A stretch of DNA of 64,000 bases. It comes from Bacillota bacterium (GTDB lineage Bacteria; Bacillota; DSM-12270; Thermacetogeniales; Thermacetogeniaceae). Both the position numbers and the translations under genes were made by a program. Where the stretch lies: the NCBI GenBank assembly GCA_029907475.1, contig JARYLU010000001.1, forward strand, positions 62,001 to 126,000, in the 5' to 3' direction. The notes beneath the pieces were generated by a model. That model was given only the letters and a program-made list of their open reading frames with translations, searched no databases and was not told where the DNA came from. How positions within the stretch are numbered: the stretch's first letter is position 1; the number at the start of each line of letters is the position of its first letter. Positions 25,303 to 33,599 of this stretch are shown here, one piece after another.

Positions 25303-25980
25303 GTGCCCCGCATTCCAAATATCGCGATTGATGGCCCTGCAGGCTCCGGAAAAAGCACGGTCGCCAGGGCGGTAGCCCAGAAACTTGGTTTTTTATACGT
25401 TGATACAGGTGCCATGTACCGCGCCGTAACCTATCTGGCCTTAAAAGGATCATTTAATTTCTCTGATAAAGCATCTCTCGCTGCCCTTGCCGGGGAGGCG
25501 AGATTTTCTCTGGTTCATTACCTGAAACAGGGCGCGGTCGCACTCTGGTGTAATGGTGAAGATGTAACCCCTTTCTTGAGAACGCGTGAGGTTTCTCAAA
25601 AAGTTGCTCTGGTTGCGGCGATTTCTCAAGTTCGTCTCCACCTCGTCCGGTACCAGCGCCGGCTTGCAAAACACGGTGGGGTCGTGATGGAGGGGCGAGA
25701 CATCGGGACCTTTGTTCTTCCCGACGCAGACTATAAGTTCTTTCTTACTGCTTCGCTGGATGTACGTTTGGCCCGGCGGGAACAAGAGCTTAATGCCCAG
25801 GGCGTTTCCGCTCTTGAGCGAGAGGAATTACGCCGCGAGTTGATTTTCCGGGATCAAATGGACCTCGAACGGGAAATTGGTCCGTTAAAAATTGCACCCG
25901 ATGCTGTTGTGATTGACTGCACAGAGCTGAATGTTCCTCAAGTAGTAGATAAAATCCTGGAGGTTTACGGAGGAGGCTAG
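25303..25980 (+). CDS. cmk: Cytidylate kinase
   Basis: Phosphorylates CMP and dCMP. Seen: P-loop IAIDGPAGSGKSTVARAVAQ at the N-terminus, LGFLYVDTGAMYRAVT, and MEGRDIGTFVLPDADYKFFL. The lid carries LARREQELNAQG and RDQMDLEREIGPLKIAPDA. Length is 225 residues. GTG 25303 is preferred over GTG 25294, because GGGGGAG then lies nine bases upstream. It leads the clostridial set cmk-plsC-ispH. Confidence 0.96.
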   Translation: MPRIPNIAIDGPAGSGKSTVARAVAQKLGFLYVDTGAMYRAVTYLALKGSFNFSDKASLAALAGEARFSLVHYLKQGAVALWCNGEDVTPFLRTREVSQKVALVAAISQVRLHLVRYQRRLAKHGGVVMEGRDIGTFVLPDADYKFFLTASLDVRLARREQELNAQGVSALEREELRRELIFRDQMDLEREIGPLKIAPDAVVIDCTELNVPQVVDKILEVYGGG

Positions 25981-25982
25981 CC

Positions 25983-26612
25983 GTGTTTTACAAGTTTGTG
26001 CGGACCCTGTTCCGTTTTTTGTTTACCCTTTTTTGCCGTTGGGAGATCCAGGGTCTCGAGCACTTCCCAGCAGCGGGTCCGGTAATTGTGATCGCAAATC
26101 ATGTCAGTTACTGGGATCCTATTGTAGTCGGGAGCGCCCTTCCCCGCCAGGTATATTTTATGGCGAAACGGGAGTTATATTCTTATCCAGTTTTCGGATT
26201 CGTGCTGAAACTTTTAGGTGCTTTTCCGGTAAACCGGCAGCGGCCCGACCGGGCGGCTGTAAAAAGGGCCTTAACCCATCTGGAAAAAGGTGAAGTAGTT
26301 GGAATCTTTCCCGAGGGAACGCGTAGTAAAACTGGCGAACTTCTTTCTCCTTTCACCGGAGCCGCTTTTTTCGCATTACGAACGGGAGCTCTGGTATGCC
26401 CGGTTGCTTTAATTGGAACGACGAGAATTTTTTGCCACGGTTTTTTTCGGAAATTTCAGGTAAGAATTGGACCGGTAATTCAATTTAACCGACAAGAGAG
26501 ACGAGAACTCGAACTGGTAGCACGAAAGATGATGGAGAAAATTCAAGAATTATTGGATTTCACGTCAGAGCAAGCAGGAATCTCGTCCGTTCGTGCCGAA
26601 AAACCTTTATGA
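25983..26612 (+). CDS. plsC: 1-acyl-sn-glycerol-3-phosphate acyltransferase
   Basis: Second acylation of glycerol-3-phosphate in phospholipid synthesis, at the membrane. Seen: an N-terminal hydrophobic stretch (RTLFRFLFTLFC), the HX4D motif in NHVSYWDPIVVG, and the substrate motif GIFPEGTRSKTGELLSPFTG. Length is 209 residues. The GTG start lies two bases after the cmk stop. PlsY and GpsA, for earlier steps of the same pathway, are encoded about 11 kb downstream. Confidence 0.93.
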   Translation: MFYKFVRTLFRFLFTLFCRWEIQGLEHFPAAGPVIVIANHVSYWDPIVVGSALPRQVYFMAKRELYSYPVFGFVLKLLGAFPVNRQRPDRAAVKRALTHLEKGEVVGIFPEGTRSKTGELLSPFTGAAFFALRTGALVCPVALIGTTRIFCHGFFRKFQVRIGPVIQFNRQERRELELVARKMMEKIQELLDFTSEQAGISSVRAEKPL

Positions 26613-26680
26613 CGATGTAAATGAACACCCTAATGAACGTTACTTTTTAATGTTCATACGAAAGGGGTAGAAGATTTAAT

Positions 26681-28810
26681 TTGGAGATTATTCGTGCCCG
26701 TTCGGCCGGTTTTTGCTTTGGGGTCCGGAGGGCGCTGAGCCTTGCTGATCAGGCATTGGAAAAGTACGGCAGGATTTATTCGCTTGGCCCACTCATCCAC
26801 AATCATCATGTAGTTGATTCCTTGAAGCAAAGAGGGGTTGAAGTCATTAATGACCTGGCCGGGGCGGCGGGAAAGCCGGTATTGATCAGATCCCACGGTG
26901 CAGTGCCTCAGGTTTTTCAGAAAGCGCAGGAAGCAGGGATTGTTCTCATTGATGCAACCTGTCCTTTCGTGAGAAGAGTTCAGGCTTATGCCGAGGAGCT
27001 GGCACGTCAAAGTTATCAGGTGGTAATTGTGGGGGAGGCCGACCACCCTGAGGTAAAGGGGATCGTCGGTTGGGCCGGAGCGGGAGTTATAGTTATCCGT
27101 GAGCTTGAAGAAGTAGAAGATTTAAAGATTCACGAAAAGATTGGGATTCTGGCTCAAACTACCCAGACGCCCGCGAGGTTTTACGCGGTAGCGAGGGAGT
27201 TTCTCGGAAAAGCGCCGGAAGTGCGGGTTTATGATACAATTTGCAAGGCAAGCCTGGCGCGGCAGCAAGAGGCTGCTGAAATTGCTAGAAAAGTAGAAGC
27301 AATGGTTGTAATTGGGGGAAAAAACAGCGCTAATACCTGTCAGCTTGTTGAGCTTTGCCAGCAAGTCGTTTCTACCTATCATATAGAAGACTCTAGAGAT
27401 TTGGATTTTTCGCTACTCCGGCAAGTAAGTTGTGTAGGGGTAACTGCTGGGGCTTCGACCCCAGATTGGATAATTGAGGAGGTTATTGAAAGAATGACAA
27501 TTTTTGATGGCGAAGCGGGAAAAGCACTAGGAGAGGAGGTACAGGTCGACCCTCAGGAAGTTACTCCAAAAGCAGGGGAACTCGAGACATCTGAATTTAC
27601 CGGGCAGGAGAAGGACCCTTCCGAAATTCAGGAGGCACCGGACTCCGGACCGGAGGAAATGATGGATTTAGACCTTGCGGGAACGCCGCGCCAGATCCAG
27701 CAAGGTGATTTAATCAGCGGAACTGTCGTTCAGGTGCGGGATGACGAAGTTTTATTAGACATCGGAGGAAAATCTGAGGGAATTATCCCTCGCCAGGAGT
27801 TATCTTTAAAAAATATTGGGCATCCGCAAGATGTTGTTAAGGTTGGGGATGTCCTTGATGTATACGTCCTCCGTGTTGATAATGATGAAGGACATTTAAT
27901 TCTTTCTAAAAAGAGAGCGGACCGTGTAAAAGCCCTCGATTTTTTAGAGCAGGCACTGGAGGAAAAAACTGAGCTTGCGGGAGAAGTGATTAAAGTAGTG
28001 AAGGGCGGACTGCTCGTAGACGTTTTGGGGATCAGGGGTTTTTTGCCTGCTTCTCTGGTTGAACGTGGTTATGTTGCGGATCTCGAAAAATACATCGGAA
28101 AAAACTTGCGTTTACGAGTGATCGAGTTTGACCGGAACCGCGGTAAAGTGGTTCTCTCCCAAAAAGCAATTCTCCAGGAAGAATATCTGAAAGCCCAGAA
28201 AGAACTCTGGGAAACAATTCAACCCGGGGAAATAAGAAAAGGTACGGTTCGCCACTTAACAAATTTTGGGGCATTCGTAGATCTTGGAGGAGTAGATGGT
28301 TTGCTTCATATCTCGGAGATGTCCTGGGGAAGGGTCAACCATCCCTCGGAGGTGGTTCAAGAAGGTGATGAGGTAGAAGTTTGCGTTTTATCCGTGGATA
28401 AGGAGAACAAGCGGATTTCCCTCAGCTTGAAACAGGCACAGCCTAATCCCTGGGAAACGGTTGACGAGCGCTACCAGGTAGGACAAATTGTTTCAGGTAG
28501 AATTGTAAGACTGGTATCTTTTGGGGTTTTTGTCGAAATTGAACCTGGTGTTGAGGGTCTTGTTCACATCTCTCGTCTTGCAGACCACCGCGTTGGAAAA
28601 CCTGAAGATGTTGTCACGGTCGGGCAGGAGGTAAAGGTAAAAATTCTAGATATTAACAAACAGGATCGGAGGATCAGCTTAAGCATCCGGGATGCTAAGG
28701 TAAATAACGAAAAGGAGACTAAGAACCCTTCGAGCGGTTCGGAAGTGTGTTTAAATCTGGGTGACGTCTTCGGAGAATTATTCTCACGGGCCGAACAAAA
28801 AGTAGAGTAG
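26681..28810 (+). CDS. ispH: IspH (HMBPP reductase) fused to ribosomal protein S1-type RNA-binding repeats
   Basis: Residues 1-280 are 4-hydroxy-3-methylbut-2-enyl diphosphate reductase, the last step of the MEP isoprenoid route. They carry a [4Fe-4S] cluster on the cysteines of SAGFCFGVRRAL, IDATCPFVRRVQ and DTICKASLARQQ. After an acidic linker (residues about 285-330) come four S1 OB-fold repeats (for example GDLISGTVVQVRDDEVLLDI, GTVRHLTNFGAFVDLGGVDG, GRIVRLVSFGVFVEIEPGVE). Total 709 residues. This fusion is known in several Clostridia. It stands in for a separate rpsA here, and there is no frameshift at the junction. The start is TTG 26681 with AAAGGGG somewhat upstream. Confidence 0.95.
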   Translation: MEIIRARSAGFCFGVRRALSLADQALEKYGRIYSLGPLIHNHHVVDSLKQRGVEVINDLAGAAGKPVLIRSHGAVPQVFQKAQEAGIVLIDATCPFVRRVQAYAEELARQSYQVVIVGEADHPEVKGIVGWAGAGVIVIRELEEVEDLKIHEKIGILAQTTQTPARFYAVAREFLGKAPEVRVYDTICKASLARQQEAAEIARKVEAMVVIGGKNSANTCQLVELCQQVVSTYHIEDSRDLDFSLLRQVSCVGVTAGASTPDWIIEEVIERMTIFDGEAGKALGEEVQVDPQEVTPKAGELETSEFTGQEKDPSEIQEAPDSGPEEMMDLDLAGTPRQIQQGDLISGTVVQVRDDEVLLDIGGKSEGIIPRQELSLKNIGHPQDVVKVGDVLDVYVLRVDNDEGHLILSKKRADRVKALDFLEQALEEKTELAGEVIKVVKGGLLVDVLGIRGFLPASLVERGYVADLEKYIGKNLRLRVIEFDRNRGKVVLSQKAILQEEYLKAQKELWETIQPGEIRKGTVRHLTNFGAFVDLGGVDGLLHISEMSWGRVNHPSEVVQEGDEVEVCVLSVDKENKRISLSLKQAQPNPWETVDERYQVGQIVSGRIVRLVSFGVFVEIEPGVEGLVHISRLADHRVGKPEDVVTVGQEVKVKILDINKQDRRISLSIRDAKVNNEKETKNPSSGSEVCLNLGDVFGELFSRAEQKVE

Positions 28811-28832
28811 AGAGGAAGAGGAGGAAGAGAAG

Positions 28833-29081
28833 GTGCCTGTTTTCAGTTTCAGTTGTAGAAAATGCGGAGAAGAATTCACGAAATTGGTGAGAGGGCAAGA
28901 TCAGGAAAAGGTAGCATGCCCTCACTGTGGGAGCGAAGAACTGCAACAACTTTTTCGGCGCTTTAATTATGTCAGGATTACCCAGAAATATGATCCCGGT
29001 TGTGGTGTCGCGTGGAATTGCGTGAGTGCGAAGAGGTTTGGGTGCGGAAAATACGCAAAAAATAAACTGCCCGGCATCTAG
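28833..29081 (+). CDS. FmdB-type zinc-ribbon protein
   Basis: Small protein, 82 residues. Seen: the FmdB/CxxC_CxxC_SSSS start PVFSFSCRKCGEEFTKLVRG, with the second pair in ACPHCGSEELQQLF, forming one zinc ribbon. The tail holds further cysteines (DPGCGVAWNC, FGCGKYAK). It is predicted to be a regulatory or adaptor protein; the partner is unknown. GTG 28833 has GGAAGAGAAGG before it. It lies 13 bases upstream of mobA. Confidence 0.85.
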   Translation: MPVFSFSCRKCGEEFTKLVRGQDQEKVACPHCGSEELQQLFRRFNYVRITQKYDPGCGVAWNCVSAKRFGCGKYAKNKLPGI

Positions 29082-29094
29082 GGAGTTAAAAGGC

Positions 29095-29688
29095 ATGGAG
29101 GCGGCAGGGATCATCCTGGCGGGAGGCAAGAGCTCGCGTTTTCAGGGAAACAAAGCTTTTGCGGAGATCGCCTCCCAAAGGATAATTGACCGTATTATCG
29201 CACTTTTAAGGGATGTTTTTCCCAAGTTAATTGTTGTAACCAATTCCCCTTCTGAATACCAGGACCTGGAGGTAGAAGTTGTTAAGGATTTAATTCCATG
29301 CCGGGGGCCCTTAAGTGGAATACATACCGGACTGATAATTTCTCCTTATGCGCTCAATTTTGTTGCAGCCTGTGACATGCCTTTTATCTCCGGAGCGTTA
29401 GCAGCATATTTAGTGAAACAGGCAACTTCCGATGATGATGCAGTAGTCCCTTTAATCAGGGGGTATCCGGAACCTCTTTTTGCTGTTTACCGGAAAACCT
29501 GCCTTCCCTTTATTGAGACCTGTTTACAGGCGGGTAACTATAAAGTAACATCTTTTTATGATTCTGTCCGTGTCAGGTATGTACCTGAAGCAGAATTAAT
29601 ACCTCTTGGGGGATTAAAGAACTTTTTTAACATTAATACCAGAGAGGACTTAAAGCAAGCATCTAACATTGCTAATACCTTGAAGTAA
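29095..29688 (+). CDS. mobA: Molybdenum cofactor guanylyltransferase
   Basis: Attaches GMP to molybdopterin to make the MGD cofactor used by formate dehydrogenases such as the one at 57.2 kb. Seen: the nucleotidyltransferase start GIILAGGKSSRFQGNKAFAE, LIPCRGPLSGIHTGL, and the metal-binding VAACDMPFISGALAAYL. Then comes PLFAVYRKTCLPFIE and an NINTREDL end. ATG 29095 gives 197 residues and the usual N-terminus; upstream in-frame codons overlap the FmdB-type gene. A strong terminator follows. Confidence 0.93.
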   Translation: MEAAGIILAGGKSSRFQGNKAFAEIASQRIIDRIIALLRDVFPKLIVVTNSPSEYQDLEVEVVKDLIPCRGPLSGIHTGLIISPYALNFVAACDMPFISGALAAYLVKQATSDDDAVVPLIRGYPEPLFAVYRKTCLPFIETCLQAGNYKVTSFYDSVRVRYVPEAELIPLGGLKNFFNINTREDLKQASNIANTLK

Positions 29689-29708
29689 CAAATAACATTC
29701 AAGTAATG

Positions 29709-29740
29709 AGTGGCCCGGCAAAAACCGGGCCACTTTTTTT
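29709..29740 (+). terminator. Intrinsic terminator after mobA
   Basis: AGTGGCCCGG pairs with CCGGGCCACT around a six-base loop and runs into seven T. The following 210 bases to the next gene show one GC hairpin near 29810-29832 but no gene. Confidence 0.92.
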
Positions 29741-29949
29741 CTAATAGACTTCCACGTCACTTCTGGTGACACCAATAGAGCATGAAAATATTCGGCCGGG
29801 TCTACCAGCGAGCTCGACCGGAGTCCGGGAGCAAGCGCAAGGATAAATCAGGACATATTTTCAAGGCGGATGGTTAATTTTACCGTGTATCGATTCGTAA
29901 AGGTGTGGAAATTTAAAATTAAACTGAAAAAATAAGCTGCAAAAAGGGG

Positions 29950-30456
29950 GTGAAAAAGACGAAAAAGAGATTTTTGGCAGGGTTGCTGACAGTGACATTC
30001 TTGATTACAGGGTCCCTGCTGGGGGGTTGCCGGCCGGCCCGTAAACCAGCTCCATCTCCTTCACCTGCGACTCGGGAAACACCTTCACCGGCGCGCAAAC
30101 CTGCTCCGGAAACACCGACTGAAGCACGGCAGATGGCAGACCAGGTTGCCCGGGAAGCTGCAAAGGTGCCAGGGGTTCAGCGAGCTACTGTAGTTATTTC
30201 GGGTAAAACAGCCTTTATCGGATTGGACCTCAAGGCCAATGTTGAAAAATCCCGGACAACGGCGATTAAGAATGAAGTAGTGAGGCAGGTGAAAACGGCC
30301 GAGCCAAGCTTGACTACGGTGAATGTTACCTCCGATCCGGATCTGGTTGCCCGCTTGCGGAGAATCGCCGATGGTATTAAAAGAGGAAAACCAGTTACCA
30401 GTTTTGCATCAGAACTTGCAGAGATAGCGCGGCGAATTGCACCCCGAACAAGTTAA
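29950..30456 (+). CDS. YhcN/YlaJ-family sporulation lipoprotein
   Basis: Seen: a lipoprotein signal (RFLAGLLTVTFLITGSLLGG, lipidated Cys about residue 27), then a proline-rich linker (KPAPSPSPATRETPSPARKP), then the YhcN/YlaJ domain: QMADQVAREAAKVPGVQRAT, VVISGKTAFIGLDLKANV, EPSLTTVNVTSDPDLVARLR. About 168 residues. Known: members are forespore or spore inner-membrane proteins. Start uncertain. The GGGGGTGA site overlaps GTG 29950; ACG 29959 would have better spacing. Confidence 0.88.
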   Translation: MKKTKKRFLAGLLTVTFLITGSLLGGCRPARKPAPSPSPATRETPSPARKPAPETPTEARQMADQVAREAAKVPGVQRATVVISGKTAFIGLDLKANVEKSRTTAIKNEVVRQVKTAEPSLTTVNVTSDPDLVARLRRIADGIKRGKPVTSFASELAEIARRIAPRTS

Positions 30457-30488
30457 AAGCCTGGTTCTCTTCAAACCGGGCTTTTTTT
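30456..30488 (+). terminator. Intrinsic terminator after the YhcN/YlaJ gene
   Basis: AAAGCCTGGTT pairs with AACCGGGCTTT (one GT pair) around seven bases, followed by T residues. Confidence 0.88.
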
Positions 30489-30555
30489 ATTTTGCTTCTG
30501 TATATTGTCCTTTTGCTTTGCACAACCTACAAAAAAAGAAAGGAGATGTCACCCG

Positions 30556-31299
30556 TTGCCGCGAATTCCTGTCGGAATCATAATCCTCCTGATTATCTCG
30601 ATTCTCATTTATTTTGGAGTTGCTCAGCGTGTGCTGGACCGCCTCCGGTTATCTGACAGGGCAGCACTTGGTGTGATTGCCGCATTAATTATCGGGGGAT
30701 TTATCAATCTTCCCCTACCCAGGGGGCCCCGTTTGGAGGCTTCATTAAATATAGGCGGAGCACTTGTTCCATTATTTCTCGCGGGGTATTTAATTACCCA
30801 AACGGAAACCGCAAAAGAAAAGTTACGGGCTATAATAGGGATTCTCGTGACGGCGGGTGCTGTTTATTTAACAGGAATTGTCTTAGGGGCCGAACCCGAA
30901 AACATTTTCCTGGATCCCCTTTACGTTTATCCGTTAGTCGGCGGTATTGTCGCATATTTAATCGGCCGGTCGCGACGGAGTGCTTTTATTGCCGCAACGG
31001 TAGGGATTCTCCTGGTTGATGTCATTACGTACTTTCGCTTATTGATCACAGGAACTCCCGGTGCGGTGTTGATTGGAGGGGGCGGCGCTTTTGATGCGGT
31101 CGTAATCGCCGGTTTACTGGCCGTGCTTTTAGCAGAGTTTATTGGAGAGACAAGGGAGTGGCTCCAGGGCGGTCCCACCGCAACCGGAAAGGCACAGGCG
31201 CTCTTAAAGCATTTGCGTTCTCAATCTCATCAAGACAAGAAAAATAATCAAAAAAATCAAGAGGGAGGCGAGGACCTTGGCCCGGAGGAAAAATTTTAG
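30556..31299 (+). CDS. DUF1614 polytopic membrane protein
   Basis: Function unknown. Seen: about 247 residues with at least seven hydrophobic helices, starting PRIPVGIIILLIISILIYFG. The family's conserved stretch includes NIGGALVPLFLAGYL and the glycine-rich TPGAVLIGGGGAFDAVVIAG. The C-terminus is soluble, charged and asparagine- and glutamine-rich. TTG 30556 follows AAAGGAG. It overlaps spoIIP by 23 bases, implying coupled expression with a sporulation gene. Confidence 0.82.
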   Translation: MPRIPVGIIILLIISILIYFGVAQRVLDRLRLSDRAALGVIAALIIGGFINLPLPRGPRLEASLNIGGALVPLFLAGYLITQTETAKEKLRAIIGILVTAGAVYLTGIVLGAEPENIFLDPLYVYPLVGGIVAYLIGRSRRSAFIAATVGILLVDVITYFRLLITGTPGAVLIGGGGAFDAVVIAGLLAVLLAEFIGETREWLQGGPTATGKAQALLKHLRSQSHQDKKNNQKNQEGGEDLGPEEKF

Positions 31300-32428
31300 G
31301 ACTTTTGCATTTTTAATGGTACTTGTTTTTCTGGGCGTGATTGGATTAACGCACAAGGTGGCACCCGTTTGGTCTGGTTGGAAAGAGCTTTTTAGTCGTT
31401 TCGAAGTTGAACGGACCGATGGAGGCTACTATTCAGTTCTTGATGAAAATCATCAGGTGATTCACCGGACGGCGCATCGCCTCTACCGGGGTGACGAGTA
31501 CATCACGGCAAAAAATATGCGTTACCGGATCACCAGGGTAGAGGGAGATTTTGCCTACGCGCGCCTTGTTGGTAAAGAAGCAGAGGTAAAATTGACAACT
31601 TCTGAAACTTCAGACCCCACCCGGGCTCAAGTCATCCCGGGCCAGACAGCAGACCAGCGCAACGCGATTGCGATTTATCATACCCACAGCGATGAATCCT
31701 ATGTTCCAACAGATGGAACGGATAGTATCTATGCCAGCGGGGGTGTTCTCAAAGTAGGGAACGTTTTTGCAGAAAAATTGCGGTCGATGAATTTCAATGT
31801 TTTGCATAGTTTAAGGCCGCACGATCCCCATGATGCTAATGCTTACTACCGTTCACGGCGTACGGCGGCCCAGTTGCTCCAAAAACAACCCCTGGCTTTA
31901 ATCGATATTCACCGGGATGCCGTTCCGCCTGATGTCTACAGTGCTGTCATTGAGGATCAACCCGTCACAAAAATTAAACTTGTGGTGGGCCGGGAGAATC
32001 CCAGGATGAGTTCAAATCTTCAGTTTGCCAAGCAACTGAAGGCGGCTGTTGATGAAACCCATCCGGGTTTAATTGAAGGAATTCTTCTTTCCAGGGGTGA
32101 TTTTAACCAGGACCTGGCACCGCGTTCTATTCTAATTGAAGTGGGTTCCCACACAAACAGCCGCGAGGCAGCGCAGCGAGGGATAGCCTTATTTGCCGAG
32201 GCTTTACCTAAGGTTTTTGGAATTACAGGAATCAGGCCTGAAGTTGGCCCTCCTGCTCCCCCTACTAACCGGGGAGACTGGCGTGCCCTTTTCTGGGGAG
32301 TCCTGATTGTGGGAGGAGCGATAGCCGGATTTTTATATCTCAATACCGGGAGCTGGAAAGGAGCCTGGGAGCAATTCCGCAACTTTTTCCAGGTGGAGTT
32401 TCCGAACAAAAAAAGAGGAGAAAAGTAA
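31277..32428 (+). CDS. spoIIP: Stage II sporulation protein P (SpoIIP)-like hydrolase
   Basis: Peptidoglycan amidase/endopeptidase of the SpoIIDMP engulfment machine. Seen: an N-terminal membrane helix (TFAFLMVLVFLGVIGL) and the SpoIIP catalytic core with IYHTHSDESYVPTDG, LALIDIHRDAVPPDVY, and SILIEVGSHTNSREAAQRG. A second helix lies near the C-terminus (LFWGVLIVGGAIAGFLYL), as in the two-helix SpoIIP forms. Length is 383 residues. TTG start inside the DUF1614 gene with GAGGGAGGCGAGG upstream. Confidence 0.9.
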   Translation: MARRKNFRTFAFLMVLVFLGVIGLTHKVAPVWSGWKELFSRFEVERTDGGYYSVLDENHQVIHRTAHRLYRGDEYITAKNMRYRITRVEGDFAYARLVGKEAEVKLTTSETSDPTRAQVIPGQTADQRNAIAIYHTHSDESYVPTDGTDSIYASGGVLKVGNVFAEKLRSMNFNVLHSLRPHDPHDANAYYRSRRTAAQLLQKQPLALIDIHRDAVPPDVYSAVIEDQPVTKIKLVVGRENPRMSSNLQFAKQLKAAVDETHPGLIEGILLSRGDFNQDLAPRSILIEVGSHTNSREAAQRGIALFAEALPKVFGITGIRPEVGPPAPPTNRGDWRALFWGVLIVGGAIAGFLYLNTGSWKGAWEQFRNFFQVEFPNKKRGEK

Positions 32429-32495
32429 AAAAAATAGGAGTCCGGCCGTGCAAGAAGCTTGCGCATCAAGATAGGGAGGAGAGTAATCCAAACCG

Positions 32496-33383
32496 ATGCC
32501 TTTTGCGTGGAGTATTGTATTGGGCCTGGCTGCAGGAACACTGGCCAGGCTTTCTATGCTTCGGATAGACTACAGGCAGTACCCTACATATCCCCACGGC
32601 GTTTTGACTCATCTGGCTTTAGGTTTTATCGCGGCTTTAATTGGTTCCGTTCTTGTGCCTGCCCTGGTGTTCAAGGAATTTACTGCAGTGACCTTTTTGG
32701 CTCTCGCGGCGCAGGAATTCCGGCAGGTGCGGAACATGGAACGGGAAACTCTCACAAAATTAGAAGACGCAGAACTCGTACCGCGTGGTTTTGATTATAT
32801 CGAGGGAATTGCAAAAACCTTTGAAGCCAGGAATTACCTGACAATGGCCACAGCTCTGGCCGTTAGTGGGGTTGCTTTTGCGCTTGGTTGGAAGGTTGCC
32901 TTAGGAGTCGCCGTTTTGTTATTAATTGCTTCCCAATTTTTAATGAAAGGTAAGGTCGTGGGCGATCTCGCGGAGGTGGTCCCAGCGCGTCTTCATTTTC
33001 AAGGATCTCTCCTCATGGTAGATGACATTTTCATGATGAATGTGGGTCAGCCTGATGCAAGAGATAAAATACTGGCAGAGGGGCTTGCTGTTTTAATTAA
33101 ACCAAAAAACGATAACGGCAGGGCAACCCTTCACCATGTCGGACAGCGGCAGGCAATTCTTCATACTGCCGCCGCCTTGCTGGGAACAAAGCGGGAGATC
33201 GGGGAGTTGGAGTTTACCCCGCTGGCGCGGAAAAATATTGATACCGGTGCCGTCGGAGTGTTTATTTTGCCTATTGAAAAAGATTTCGACTGTCTCCGGG
33301 AAATCATCAACCGGGTTCCCGTTTTAGAAAGTGCATCCCGAAAACCCTTATCATCCCGGGCAGGAAGAATCGCAGCCGATTAA
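32496..33383 (+). CDS. YIEGIA family membrane protein
   Basis: Named for its motif, here GFDYIEGIAKTFEARNYLTM near residue 105. Known only as a family conserved in spore-forming Firmicutes. Seen: two or three N-terminal membrane helices (LALGFIAALIGSVLVPALVF), another pair after the motif, and a soluble C-terminal half with GSLLMVDDIFMMNVG and DTGAVGVFILPIEKD. Length is 295 residues. Immediately downstream is the small companion gene usually found with it. Confidence 0.88.
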   Translation: MPFAWSIVLGLAAGTLARLSMLRIDYRQYPTYPHGVLTHLALGFIAALIGSVLVPALVFKEFTAVTFLALAAQEFRQVRNMERETLTKLEDAELVPRGFDYIEGIAKTFEARNYLTMATALAVSGVAFALGWKVALGVAVLLLIASQFLMKGKVVGDLAEVVPARLHFQGSLLMVDDIFMMNVGQPDARDKILAEGLAVLIKPKNDNGRATLHHVGQRQAILHTAAALLGTKREIGELEFTPLARKNIDTGAVGVFILPIEKDFDCLREIINRVPVLESASRKPLSSRAGRIAAD

Positions 33384-33398
33384 GGGGCTGGAGAGATT

Positions 33399-33590
33399 AT
33401 GGGGACAGAATTGATCGGAGCAGTTTTGGCGGTCATTACGCTTGACCCGGGGCTTGTAACAGGTGGAGCGCCTATTTTTATCGCACATTCCCGGGAAGAA
33501 CAGGAAAGGATGGCCCTTGTTTTAAGCCGCATCTTAAAAGGAATGGTCCATGATTTAGAAAACGGCGTATTAATTATAGTCAAGCATTAG
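33399..33590 (+). CDS. Capping complex subunit for YIEGIA (63 residues)
   Basis: Small protein that accompanies YIEGIA. Seen: LIGAVLAVITLDPGLVTGGA with APIFIAHSREEQERMALVLS and a helical end; no membrane signal strong enough to call. ATG 33399 is preceded by GGGGCTGGAGAG. Biochemistry unknown. The pair and the next gene are nearly contiguous, so they form a unit. Confidence 0.8.
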   Translation: MGTELIGAVLAVITLDPGLVTGGAPIFIAHSREEQERMALVLSRILKGMVHDLENGVLIIVKH

Positions 33591-33599
33591 GAGTTGTTT

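Noticed and set aside
29741-29949. Riboswitch (c-di-GMP or Moco type) between mobA and the lipoprotein gene
   Set aside because: A GC hairpin is present, but no conserved core of either class can be recognised.
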